A stretch of DNA of 64,000 nt from Acanthosepion esculentum. Taxonomy: Eukaryota > Mollusca > Cephalopoda > Sepiida > Sepiidae. Made by a program: the position numbers and the translations under genes. This document shows, one piece after another, positions 43,701 to 56,775 of the stretch. The stretch is taken from assembly GCA_964036315.1 (NCBI GenBank), contig OZ038492.1, positions 34,662,618-34,726,617 of the forward strand, given 5' to 3'. Position 1 is the first letter of the stretch, and the number at the start of each line of letters is the position of its first letter. The notes beneath the pieces are model-generated. The model did not search any database, was not told the DNA's origin, and saw only the letters and a list, made by a program, of their open reading frames with translations.

Positions 43701-46700
43701 ACCTCATCCAATCCTCACCTTTCAGCTCGTCCAATCCTCACATTCCAGTCTCGTCTAATCCACACGTTCAAGCCTCGTCCAATCCTCACTTTCGAACCTA
43801 ATCCAATCTTCACTTTACACTCAAGTCCAATCATTACTTTCAAACCTCATCCAATCCTCACCTTTCAGCTCGTCCAATCCTTACATTCTAGTCTCGTCTA
43901 ATCCACACGTTCAAGCCTCGTCCAATCCTCACTTTCGAACATCATCCAATCTTCACTTTACACTCAAGTCCAATCATTACTTTCAAACCTCATCCAATCC
44001 TCACCTTTCAGCTCGTCCAATCCTCACATTCTAGTCTCATCTAATCCACACTTTCAAGCCTCGTCCAATCCTCACTTTCGAAGCTCATTCAATCTTCACT
44101 TTACACTCAAGTCCAATCATTACTTTCAAACCTCATCCAATCCTCACCTTTCAGCTCGTCCAATCCTTACATTCTAGTCTCGTCTAATCCACACGTTCAA
44201 GCCTCGTCCAATCCTCACTTTCGAACCTCATCCAATCTTCACTTTACACTCAAGTCCAATCATTACTTTCAAACCTCATCTAATCCTCACCTTTCAGCTC
44301 GTCCAATCCTCACATTCTAGTCTCATCTAATCCACACTTTCAAGCCTCATCCAATCCTCACTTTCGAACCTCATCCAATCTTCACTTTACACTCAAGTCC
44401 AATCATTACTTTCAAACCTCATCCAATCCTCATCTTTCAGCTCCTCCAATCCTCACATTCTAGTCTCATCTAATCCACACTTTCAAGCCTCGTCCAATCC
44501 TCACTTTCGAACCTCATCCAATCTTCACTTTACACTCAAGTCCAATCATTACTTTCAAACCTCATCCAATCCTCACCTTTCAGCTCGTCCAATCCTTACA
44601 TTCTAGTCTCGTCTGATCCACACGTTCAAGCCTCGTCCAATCCTCACTTTCGAACCTCATCCAATCTTCACTTTACACTCAAGTCCAATCATTACTTTCA
44701 AACCTCATCTAATCCTCACCTTTCAGCTCGTCCAATCCTCACATTCTAGTCTCATCTAATCCACACTTTCAAGCCTCATCCAATCCTCACTTTCGAACCT
44801 CATCCAATCTTCACTTTACACTCAAGTCCAATCATTACTTTCAAACCTCATCCAATCCTCACCTTTCAGCTCGTCCAATCCTCACATTCCAGTCTCGTCT
44901 AATCCACACGTTCAAGCCTCGTCCAATCCTCACTTTCGAACCTCATCCAATCTTCACTTTACACTCAAGTCCAATCATTACTTTCAAACCTCATCCAATC
45001 CTCACCTTTCAGCTCGTCCAATCCTCACATTCTCGTCTCATCTAATCCACACTTTCAAGCCTCGTCCAATCCTCACTTTTCAGCTCGTCCAATCCTCATA
45101 TTCCAGTCTCGTCTAATCCACACGTTCAAGCCTCGTCCAATCCTCACTTTCGAACCTCATCCAATCTTCACTTTACACTCAAGTCCAATCATTACTTTCA
45201 AACCTCATCCAATCCTCACCTTTCAGCTCGTCCAATCCTCACATTCTAGTCTCGTCTAATCCAAACGTTCAAGCCTCGTCCAATCCTCACTTTCGAACCT
45301 CATCCAATCTTCACTTTACACTCAAGTCCAATCATTACTTTCAAACCTCATCCAATCCTCACCTTTCAGCTCGTCCAATCCTTACATTCTAGTCTCGTCT
45401 AATCCACACGTTCAAGCCTCGACCAATCCTCACTTTCGAACCTCATCCAATCTTCACTTTGCACTCAAGTCCAATCATTACTTTCAAACCTCATCCAATC
45501 CTCACTTTTCAGCTCGTCCAATCCTCACATTCCAGTCTCGTCTAATCCACACGTTCAAGCCTCGTCCAATCCTCACATTCGAACCTCATCCAATCTTCAC
45601 TTTACACTCAAGTCCAATCATTACTTTCAAACCTCATCCAATCCTCACCTTTCAGCTCGTCCAATCCTCACATTCTCGTCTCATCTAATCCACACTTTCA
45701 AGCCTCGTCCAATCCTCACTTTTCAGCTCGTCCAATCCTCACATTCCAGTCTCGTCTAATCCACACGTTCAAGCCTCGTCCAATCCTCACTTTCGAACCT
45801 CATCCAATCTTCACTTTACACTCAAGTCCAATAATTACTTTCAAACCTCATCCAATCCTCACCTTTCAGCTCGTCCAATCCTCACATTCTAGTCTCGTCT
45901 AATCCACACGTTCAAGCCTCGTCCAATCCTCACTTTCGAACCTCATCCAATCTTCACTTTACACTCAAGTCCAATCATTACTTTCAAACCTCATCCAATC
46001 CTCACCTTTCAGCTCGTCCAATCCTTACATTCTAGTCTCGTCTAATCCACACGTTCAAGCCTCGTCCAATCCTCACTTTCGAACCTCATCCAATCTTCAC
46101 TGTACACTCAAGTCCAATCATTACTTTCAAACCTCATCCAATCCTCACCTTTCAGCTCGTCCAATCCTCACATTCCAGTCTCGTCTAATCCACACGTTTA
46201 AGCCTCGTCCAATCCTCACTTTCGAACTTCATCCAATCTTCACTTTACACTCAAGTCCAATCATTACTTTCAAACCTCATCCAATCCTCACTTTTCAGCT
46301 CGTCCAATCCTCACATTCCAGTCTCGTCTAATCCACACGTTCAAGCCTCGTCCAATCCTCACTTTCGAACCTCATCCAATCTTCACTTTACACTCAAGTC
46401 CAATCATTACTTTCAAACCTCATCCAATCCTCACCTTTCAGCTCGTCCAATCCTCACATTCTCGTCTCATCTAATCCACACTTTCAAGCCTCGTCCAATC
46501 CTCACTTTTCAGCTCGTCCAATCCTCACATTCCAGTCTCGTCTAATCCACACGTTCAAGCCTCGTCCAATCCTCACTTTCGAACCTCATCCAAACTTCAC
46601 TTTACACTCAAGTCCAATCATTACTTTCAAACCTCATCCAATCCTCACCTTTCAGCTCGTCCAATCCTCACATTCTAGTCTCATCTAATCCACACTTTCA

Positions 46701-47439
46701 AGCCTCGTCCAATCCTCACTTTTCAGCTCGTCCAATCCTCACATTCCAGTCTCGTCTAATCCACACGTTCAAGCCTCGTCCAATCCTCACTTTCGAACCT
46801 CATCCAATCTTCACTTTACACTCAAGTCCAATCATTACTTTCAAACCTCATCCAATCCTCACCTTTCAGCTCGTCCAATCCTCACATTCTAGTCTCGTCT
46901 AATCCACACGTTCAAGCCTCGTCCAATCCTCACTTACGAACCTCATCCAATCTTCACTTTACACTCAAGTCCAATCATTACTTTCAAACCTCATCCAATC
47001 CTCACCTTTCAGCTCGTCCAATCCTTACATTCTAGTCTCGTCTAATCCACACGTTCAAGCCTCGACCAATCCTCACTTTCGAACCTCATCCAATCTTCAC
47101 TTTACACTCAAGTCCAATCATTACTTTCAAACCTCATCCAATCCTCACCTTTCAGCTCGTCCAATCCTTACATTCCAGTCTCGTCTAATCAACACGTTCA
47201 AGCCTCGTCCAATCCTCACTTTCGAACCTCATCCAATCTTCACTTTACACACAAGTCCAATCATTACTTTCAAACCTCATCCAATCCTCACCTTTCAGCT
47301 CGTCCAATCCTCACATTCTAGTCTCATCTAATCCACACTTTCAAGCCTCGTCCAATTCTCACTTTTCAGCTCGTCCAATCCTCACATTCCAGTCTCGTCT
47401 AATCCACACGTTCAAGCCTCGTCCAATCCTCACTTTCGA

Positions 47440-50130
47440 ACATCATCCAATCTTCACTTTACACTCAAGTCCAATCATTACTTTCAAACCTCATCCAATC
47501 CTCACCTTTCAGCTCGTCCAATCCTCACATTCTAGTCTCATCTAATCCACACTTTCAAGCCTCGTCCAATCCTCACTTTCGAACCTCATCCAATCTTCAC
47601 TTTACACTAAAGTCCAATCATTACTTTCAAACCTCATCCAATCCTCACCTTTCAGCTCGTCCAATCCTCACATTCTAGCCTCGTCTAATCCACAGGTTCA
47701 AGCCTCGTCCAATCCTCACTTTCGAACCTCGTCCAATCTTCACTTTACACTCAAGTCCAATCATTACTTTCAAACCTCATCCGATCCTCACCTTTCAGGC
47801 TCGTCCAATCCTCACATTCCAGTCTCGTCCAATCCACACGTACAAGCCTCGTCCAATCCTCACTTTCGAACCTCATCCAATCTTCACTTTACACTCATGT
47901 CCAATCATTACTTTCAAACCTCATCCAATCCTCACCTTTCAGCTCGTCCAATCCTTACATTCTAGTCTCGTCTAATCCACACGTTCAAGCCTCGTCCAAT
48001 CCTCACTTTCGAACCTCGTCCAATCTTCACTTTACACTCAAGTCCAATCATTACTTTCAAACCTCATCCAATCCTCACCTTTCAGCTCGTCCAATCCTCA
48101 CATTCTAGTCTCGTCTAATCCACACGTTCAAGCCTCGTCCAATCCTCACTTTCGAACCTAATCCAATCTTCACTTTATACTCAAGTCCAAACATTACTTT
48201 CAAACCTCATCCAATCCTCACCTTTCAGCTCGTCCAATCCTTACATTCTAGTCTCGTCTAATCCACACGTTCAAGCCTCGTCCAATCCTCACTTTCGAAC
48301 CTCATCCAATCTTCACTTTACACTCAAGTCCAATCATTACTTTCAAACCTCATCTAATCCTCACCTTTCAGCTCGTCCAATCCTCACATTCTAGTCTCAT
48401 CTAATCCACACTTTCAAGCCTCATCCAATCCTCACTTTCGAACCTCATCCAATCTTCACTTTACACTCAAGTCCAATCATTACTTTCAAACCTCATCCAA
48501 TCCTCACCTTTCAGCTCGTCCAATCCTCACATTCTAGTCTCATCTAATCCACACTTTCAAGCCTCGTCCAATCCTCACTTTCGAACTTCATCCAATCTTC
48601 ACTTTACACTCAAGTCCAATCATTACTTTCAAACCTCATCCAATCCTCACCTTTCAGCTCGTCCAATCCTTACATTCTAGTCTCGTCTAATCCACACGTT
48701 CAAGCCTCGTCCAATCCTCACTTTCGAACCTCATCCAATCTTCACTTTACACTCAAGTCCAATCATTACTTTCAAACCTCATCTAATCCTCACCTTTCAG
48801 CTCGTCCAATCCTCACATTCTAGTCTCATCTAATCCACACTTTCAAGCCTCATCCAATCCTCACTTTCGAACCTCATCCAATCTTCACTTTACACTCAAG
48901 TCCAATCATTACTTTCAAACCTCATCCAATCCTCACCTTTCAGCTCGTCCAATCCTCACATTCCAGTCTCGTCTAATCCACACGTTCAAGCCTCGTCCAA
49001 TCCTCACTTTCGAACCTAATCCAATCTTCACTTTACACTCAAGTCCAATCATTACTTTCAAACCTCATCCAATCCTCACCTTTCAGCTCGTCCAATCCTT
49101 ACATTCTAGTCTCGTCTAATCCACACGTTCAAGCCTCGTCCAATCCTCACTTTCGAACATCATCCAATCTTCACTTTACACTCAAGTCCAATCATTACTT
49201 TCAAACCTCATCCAATCCTCACCTTTCAGCTCGTCCAATCCTCACATTCTAGTCTCATCTAATCCACACTTTCAAGCCTCGTCCAATCCTCACTTTCGAA
49301 GCTCATCCAATCTTCACTTTACACTCAAGTCCAATCATTACTTTCAAACCTCATCCAATCCTCACCTTTCAGCTCGTCCAATCCTTACATTCTAGTCTCG
49401 TCTAATCCACACGTTCAAGCCTCGTCCAATCCTCACTTTCGAACCTCATCCAATCTTCACTTTACACTCAAGTCCAATCATTACTTTCAAACCTCATCTA
49501 ATCCTCACCTTTCAGCTCGTCCAATCCTCACATTCTAGTCTCATCTAATCCACACTTTCAAGCCTCATCCAATCCTCACTTTCGAACCTCATCCAATCTT
49601 CACTTTACACTCAAGTCCAATCATTACTTTCAAACCTCATCCAATCCTCACCTTTCAGCTCGTCCAATCCTCACATTCTAGTCTCATCTAATCCACACTT
49701 TCAAGCCTCGTCCAATCCTCACTTTCGAACCTCATCCAATCTTCACTTTACACTCAAGTCCAATCATTACTTTCAAACCTCATCCAATCCTCACCTTTCA
49801 GCTCGTCCAATCCTTACATTCTAGTCTCGTCTGATCCACACGTTCAAGCCTCGTCCAATCCTCACTTTCGAACCTCATCCAATCTTCACTTTACACTCAA
49901 GTCCAATCATTACTTTCAAACCTCATCTAATCCTCACCTTTCAGCTCGTCCAATCCTCACATTCTAGTCTCATCTAATCCACACTTTCAAGCCTCATCCA
50001 ATCCTCACTTTCGAACCTCATCCAATCTTCACTTTACACTGAAGTCCAATCATTACTTTCAAACCTCATCCAATCCTCACCTTTCAGCTCGTCCAATCCT
50101 CACATTCCAGTCTCGTCTAATCCACACGTT
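47440..50130. repeat. Intra-array duplicate of 41080-44910 with 1144-bp deletion
   Basis: Rare variants pair at two offsets. CACAGG (41329/47691) and GTCCAAACATT (41823/48185) differ by 6362. AAGCTCAT (44081/49299), CTGATCC (44615/49833) and CTCATCTA (44274/49492, 44703/49921) differ by 5218. The change of 1144 bp equals eight units, so one copy lost (or the other gained) eight units in phase. Confidence 0.85.
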
Positions 50131-50519
50131 CAAGCCTCGTCCAATCCTCACTTTCGAACCTCATCCAATCTTCACTTTACACTCAAGTCCAATCATTACT
50201 TTCAAACCTCATCCAATCCTCACCTTTCAGCTCGTCCAATCCTCACATTCTAGTCTCATCTAATCCACACTTTCAAGCCTCGTCCAATCCTCACTTTTCA
50301 GCTCGTCCAATCCTCACATTCCAGTCTCGTCTAATCCGCACGTTCAAGCCTCGTCCAATCCTCACTTTCGAACCTCATCCAATCTTCACTTTACACTCAA
50401 GTCCAATCATTACTTTCAAACCTCGTCCAATCCTCACCTTTCAGCTCGTCCAATCCTCACATTCTAGTCTCGTCTAATCCAAACGTTCAAGCCTCGTCCA
50501 ATCCTCACCTTTCAGCTCG

Positions 50520-53100
50520 TCCAATCCTTACATTCTAGTCTCGTCTAATCCACACGTTCAAGCCTCGACCAATCCTCACTTTCGAACCTCATCCAATCTT
50601 CACTTTACACTCAAGTCCAATCATTACTTTCAAACCTCATCCAATCCTCACCTTTCAGCTCGTCCAATCCTCACATTCTAGTCTCATCTAATCCACACTT
50701 TCAAGCCTCGTCCAATCCTCACTTTTCAGCTCGTCCAATCCTCACATTCCAGTCTCGTCTAATCCACACGTTCAAGCCTCGTCCAATCCTCACTTTCGAA
50801 CCTCCTCGAATCTTCACTTTACACTCAAGTCCAATCATTACTTTCAAACCTCATCCAATCCTCACCTTTCAGCTCGTCCAATCCTCACATTCCAGTCTCG
50901 TCTAATCCACACGTTCAAGCCTCGTCCAATCCTCACTTTCGAACTTCATCCAATCTTCACTTTACACTCAAGTCCAATCATTACTTTCAAACCTCATCCA
51001 ATCCTCACCTTTCAGCTCGTCCAATCCTCACATTCCAGTCTCGTCTAATCCACACGTTCAAGCCTCGTCCAATCCTCACTTTCGAACTTCATCCAATCTT
51101 CACTTTACACTCAAGTCCAATCATTACTTTCAAACCTCATCCAATCCTCACCTTTCAGCTCGTCCAATCCTCACATTCCAGTCTCGTCTAATCCACACGT
51201 TCAAGCCTCGTCCAATCCTCACTTTCGAACTTCATCCAATCTTCACTTTACACTCAAGTCCAATCATTACTTTCAAACCTCATCCAATCCTCACCTTTCA
51301 GCTCGTCCAATCCTCACATTCCAGTCTCGTCTAATCCACACGTTCAAGCCTCGTCCAATCCTCACTTTCGAACTTCATCCAATCTTCACTTTACACTCAA
51401 GTCCAATCATTACTTTCAAACCTCATCCAATCCTCACTTTTCAGCTCGTCCAATCCTCACATTCCAGTCTCGTCTAATCCACACGTTCAAGCCTCGTCCA
51501 ATCCTCACATTCGAACCTCATCCAATCTTCACTTTACACTCAAGTCCAATCATTACTTTCAAACCTCATCCAATCCTCACCTTTCAGCTCGTCCAATCCT
51601 TACATTCTAGTCTCGTCTAATCCACACGTTCAAGCCTCGACCAATCCTCACTTTCGAACCTCATCCAATCTTCACTTTACACTCAAGTCCAATCATTACT
51701 TTCAAACCTCATCCAATCCTCACCTTTCAGCTCGTCCAATCCTCACATTCTAGTCTCATCTAATCCACACTTTCAAGCCTCGTCCAATCCTCACTTTTCA
51801 GCTCGTCCAATCCTCACATTCCAGTCTCGTCTAATCCACACGTTCAAGCCTCGTCCAATCCTCACTTTCGAACCTCCTCGAATCTTCACTTTACACTCAA
51901 GTCCAATCATTACTTTCAAACCTCATCCAATCCTCACCTTTCAGCTCGTCCAATCCTCACATTCCAGTCTCGTCTAATCCACACGTTCAAGCCTCGTCCA
52001 ATCCTCACTTTCGAACTTCATCCAATCTTCACTTTACACTCAAGTCCAATCATTACTTTCAAACCTCATCCAATCCTCACCTTTCAGCTCGTCCAATCCT
52101 CACATTCCAGTCTCGTCTAATCCACACGTTCAAGCCTCGTCCAATCCTCACTTTCGAACCTCATCCAATCTTCACTTTACACTCAAGTCCAATCATTACT
52201 TTCAAACCTCATCCAATCCTCACTTTTCAGCTCGTCCAATCCTCACATTCCAGTCTCGTCTAATCCACACGTTCAAGCCTCGTCGAATCCTCACTTTCGA
52301 ACTTCATCCAATCTTCACTTTACACTCAAGTCCAATCATTACTTTCAAACCTCATCCAATCCTCACCTTTCAGCTCGTCCAATCCTCACATTCTAGTCTC
52401 ATCTAATCCACACGTTCAAGCCTCGTCCAATCCTCACTTTCGAACTTCATCCAATCTTCACTTTACACTCAAGTCCAATCATTACTTTCAAACCTCATCC
52501 AATCCTCACTTTTCAGCTCGTCCAATCCTCACATTCCAGTCTCGTCTAATCCACACGTTCAAGCCTCGTCCAATCCTCACATTCGAACCTCATCCAATCT
52601 TCACTTTACACTCAAGTCCAATCATTACTTTCAAACCTCATCCAATCCTCACCTTTCAGCTCGTCCAATCCTTACATTCTAGTCTCGTCTAATCCACACG
52701 TTCAAGCCTCGACCAATCCTCACTTTCGAACCTCATCCAATCTTCACTTTACACTCAAGTCCAATCATTACTTTCAAACCTCATCCAATCCTCACCTTTC
52801 AGCTCGTCCAATCCTCACATTCTAGTCTCATCTAATCCACACTTTCAAGCCTCGTCCAATCCTCACTTTTCAGCTCGTCCAATCCTCACATTCCAGTCTC
52901 GTCTAATCCACACGTTCAAGCCTCGTCCAATCCTCACTTTCGAACCTCCTCGAATCTTCACTTTACACTCAAGTCCAATCATTACTTTCAAACCTCATCC
53001 AATCCTCACCTTTCAGCTCGTCCAATCCTCACATTCCAGTCTCGTCTAATCCACACGTTCAAGCCTCGTCCAATCCTCACTTTCGAACTTCATCCAATCT
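50520..53100. repeat. Satellite 1072-bp super-repeat, ~2.4 copies
   Basis: Two independent variants keep the same spacing: GCCTCGACCAATCC at 50562, 51634 and 52706, and CCTCCTCGAATC at 50801, 51873 and 52945. The period is 1072 bp, equal to seven 143-bp units plus one 71-bp half-unit. Confidence 0.9.
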
Positions 53101-53899
53101 TCACTTTACACTCAAGTCCAATCATTACTTTCAAACCTCATCCAATCCTCACCTTTCAGCTCGTCCAATCCTCACATTCCAGTCTCGTCTAATCCACACG
53201 TTCAAGCCTCGTCCAATCCTCACTTTCGAACCTCATCCAATCTTCACTTTACACTCAAGTCCAATCATTACTTTCAAACCTCATCCAATCCTCACCTTTC
53301 AGCTCGTCCAATCCTCACATTCTCGTCTCATCTAATCCACACTTTCAAGCCTCGTCCAATCCTCACTTTTCAGCTCGTCCAATCCTCACATTCCAGTCTC
53401 GTCTAATCCACACGTTCAAGCCTCGTCCAATCCTCACTTTCGAACCTCATCCAAACTTCACTTTACACTCAAGTCCAATCATTACTTTCAAACCTCATCC
53501 AATCCTCACCTTTCAGCTCGTCCAATCCTCACATTCTAGTCTCATCTAATCCACACTTTCAAGCCTCGTCCACTCCTCACTTTTCAGCTCGTCCAATCCT
53601 CACATTCCAGTCTCGTCTAATCCACACGTTCAAGCCTCGTCCAATCCTCACTTTCGAACCTCATCCAATCTTCACTTTACACTCAAGTCCAATCATTACT
53701 TTCAAACCTCATCCAATCCTCACCTTTCAGCTCGTCCAATCCTCACATTCTAGTCTCGTCTAACCCACACGTTCAAGCCTCGTCCAATCCTCACTTTCGA
53801 ACCTCATCCAATCTTCACTTTACACTCAAGTCCAATCATTACTTTCAAACCTCATCCAATCCTCACCTTTCAGCTCGTCCAATCCTTACATTCAAGTCT

Positions 53900-55480
53900 C
53901 GTCTAATCCACACGTTCAAGCCTCGACCAATCCTCACTTTCGAACCTCATCCAATCTTCACTTTACACTCAAGTCCAATCATTACTTTCAAACCTCATCC
54001 AATCCTCACCTTTCAGCTCGTCCAATCCTTACATTCCAGTCTCGTCTAATCCACACGTTCAAGCCTCGTCCAATCCTCACTTTCGAACCTCATCCAATCT
54101 TCACTGTACACTCAAGTCCAATCATTACTTTCAAACCTCATCCAATCCTCACCTTTCAGCTCGTCCAATCCTCACATTCCAGTCTCGTCTAATCCACACG
54201 TTCAAGCCTCGTCCAATCCTCACTTTCGAACTTCATCCAATCTTCACTTTACACTCAAGTCCAATCATTACTTTCAAACCTCATCCAATCCTCACTTTTC
54301 AGCTCGTCCAATCCTCACATTCCAGTCTCGTCTAATCCACACGTTCAAGCCTCGTCCAATCCTCACTTTCGAACCTCATCCAATCTTCACTTTACACTCA
54401 AGTCCAATCATTACTTTCAAACCTCATCCAATCCTCACCTTTCAGCTCGTCCAATCCTCACATTCTCGTCTCATCTAATCCACACTTTCAAGCCTCGTCC
54501 AATCCTCACTTTTCAGCTCGTCCAATCCTCACATTCCAGTCTCGTCTAATCCACACGTTCAAGCCTCGTCCAATCCTCACTTTCGAACCTCATCCAAACT
54601 TCACTTTACACTCAAGTCCAATCATTACTTTCAAACCTCATCCAATCCTCACCTTTCAGCTCGTCCAATCCTCACATTCTAGTCTCATCTAATCCACACT
54701 TTCAAGCCTCGTCCAATCCTCACTTTTCAGCTCGTCCAATCCTCACATTCCAGTCTCGTCTAATCCACACGTTCAAGCCTCGTCCAATCCTCACTTTCGA
54801 ACCTCATCCAATCTTCACTTTACACTCAAGTCCAATCATTACTTTCAAACCTCATCCAATCCTCACCTTTCAGCTCGTCCAATCCTCACATTCTAGTCTC
54901 GTCTAATCCACACGTTCAAGCCTCGTCCAATCCTCACTTTCGAACCTCATCCAATCTTCACTTTACACTCAAGTCCAATCATTACTTTCAAACCTCATCC
55001 AATCCTCACCTTTCAGCTCGTCCAATCCTTACATTCTAGTCTCGTCTAATCCACACGTTCAAGCCTCGACCAATCCTCACTTTCGAACCTCATCCAATCT
55101 TCACTTTACACTCAAGTCCAATCATTACTTTCAAACCTCATCCAATCCTCACCTTTCAGCTCGTCCAATCCTTACATTCCAGTCTCGTCTAATCCACACG
55201 TTCAAGCCTCGTCCAATCCTCACTTTCGAACCTCATCCAATCTTCACTTTACACACAAGTCCAATCATTACTTTCAAACCTCATCCAATCCTCACCTTTC
55301 AGCTCGTCCAATCCTCACATTCTAGTCTCATCTAATCCACACTTTCAAGCCTCGTCCAATTCTCACTTTTCAGCTCGTCCAATCCTCACATTCCAGTCTC
55401 GTCTAATCCACACGTTCAAGCCTCGTCCAATCCTCACTTTCGAACCTCATCCAATCTTCACTTTACACTCAAGTCCAATC
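53900..55480. repeat. Intra-array duplicate of 45900-47480, offset 8004 bp
   Basis: Five rare variants keep an offset of exactly 8004 bp: TGTACACTC (46101/54105), ATTCTCGTC (46458/54462), CAAACTTC (46591/54595), ACACACAAG (47247/55251) and TCCAATTCTC (47351/55355). Part of the same block is present a third time about 1143 bp upstream (ATTCTCGTC 53319, CAAACTTC 53452). Confidence 0.85.
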
Positions 55481-56640
55481 TTTACTTTCAAACCTCATCC
55501 AATCCTCACCTTTCAGCTCGTCCAATCCTCACATTCCAGTCTCGTCTAATCCACACGTTCAAGCCTCGTCCAATCCTCACTTTCGAACTTCATCCAATCT
55601 TCACTTTACACTCAAGTCCAATCATTACTTTCAAACCTCATCCAATCCTCACTTTTCAGCTCGCACAATCCTCACATTCCAGTCTCGTCTAATCCACACG
55701 TTCAAGCCTCGTCCAATCCTCACTTTCGAACCTCATCCAATCTTCACTTTACACTCATGTCCAATCATTACTTTCAAACCTCATCCAATCCTCACCTTTC
55801 AGCTCGTCCAATCCTCACATTCTAGTCTCGTCTAATCCACACGTTCAAGCCTCGTCCAATCCTCACTTTCGAACCTCATCCAATCTTCACTTTACACTCA
55901 AGTCCAATCATTACTTTCAAACCTCATCCAATCCTCACCTTTCAGCTCGTCCAATCCTCACATTCCAGTCTCGTCTAATCCACACGTTCAAGCCTCGTCC
56001 AATCCTCACTTTCGAACTTCATCCAATCTTCACTTTACACTCAAGTCCAATCATTACTTTCAAACCTCATCCAATCCTCACTTTTCAGCTCGCACAATCC
56101 TCACATTCCAGTCTCGTCTAATCCACACGTTCAAGCCTCGTCCAATCCTCACTTTCGAACCTCATCCAATCTTCACTTTACACTCATGTCCAATCATTAC
56201 TTTCAAACCTCATCCAATCCTCACCTTTCAGCTCGTCCAATCCTCACATTCTAGTCTCGTCTAATCCACACGTTCAAGCCTCGTCCAATCCTCACTTTCG
56301 AACCTCATCGAATCTTCCCTTTACACTCAAGTCCAATCATTACTTTCAAACCTGATCCAATCCTCACCTTTCAGCTCGTCCAATCCTCACATTCTAGTCT
56401 CGTCTAATCCACACGTTCAAGCCTCGTCCAATCCTCACTTTCGAACCTCATCCAATCTTCACTTTACACTCAAGTCCAATCATTACTTTCAAACCTCATC
56501 CAATCCACACCTTTCAGCTCGTCCAATCCTCACGTTCTAGTCTCGTCTAATCCACACGTTCAAGCCTCGTCCAATCCTCACTTTCGAACCTCGTCCGATC
56601 TCCACTTTACACTCAAGTCCAGTCATTACTATCAAACCAC

Positions 56641-56775
56641 ATCCAATCCTTACCTTTCAGACTCGTCCAATTCTCACACTCCAGTCTCGTCCAATCCTCA
56701 CTTTACTGCCTCGTCCATTCCTCACACTCCAGTTTCGCCCCATCATCAATTTTCAGTCGCGTTCAAATTCTTTTA
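56641..56775. repeat. Satellite, diverged right edge
   Basis: Units lose the 143-bp order and decay (CTCGTCCATTCCTCACAC, TTTCGCCCCATCATCAA, GTCGCGTTCAAATTC) before unique sequence begins near 56776. Confidence 0.85.

Larger units (their letters stand above)
37668..56640. repeat. Satellite core: 143-bp higher-order repeat, ~130 copies
   Basis: A 143-bp unit repeats for about 19 kb (for example CGAACCTCATCCAATCTTCA at 42363 and 42506). Each unit holds six diverged monomers with core TCCAATCCTCAC. Five are 24 bp and one, ending CACCTTTCAG, is 23 bp. Monomers differ by diagnostic 3' words: TTTCGAAC, TTTACACT, TTTCAAAC, CTTTCAG, ATTCTAGT, GTTCAAGC. Copies differ by only a few bases. From about 45.0 kb many places carry an extra three-monomer half-unit of 71 bp made by a hybrid monomer (CACTTTTCAG). 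One reference unit by my count has about 54 C and 9 G on the + strand. There is no gene, no transposon and no open frame of note. Confidence 0.97.

Noticed and set aside
37668..56640. CRISPR array
   Set aside because: There are no unique spacers; all segments are related monomers with a constant 143-bp period, and the context is eukaryotic.
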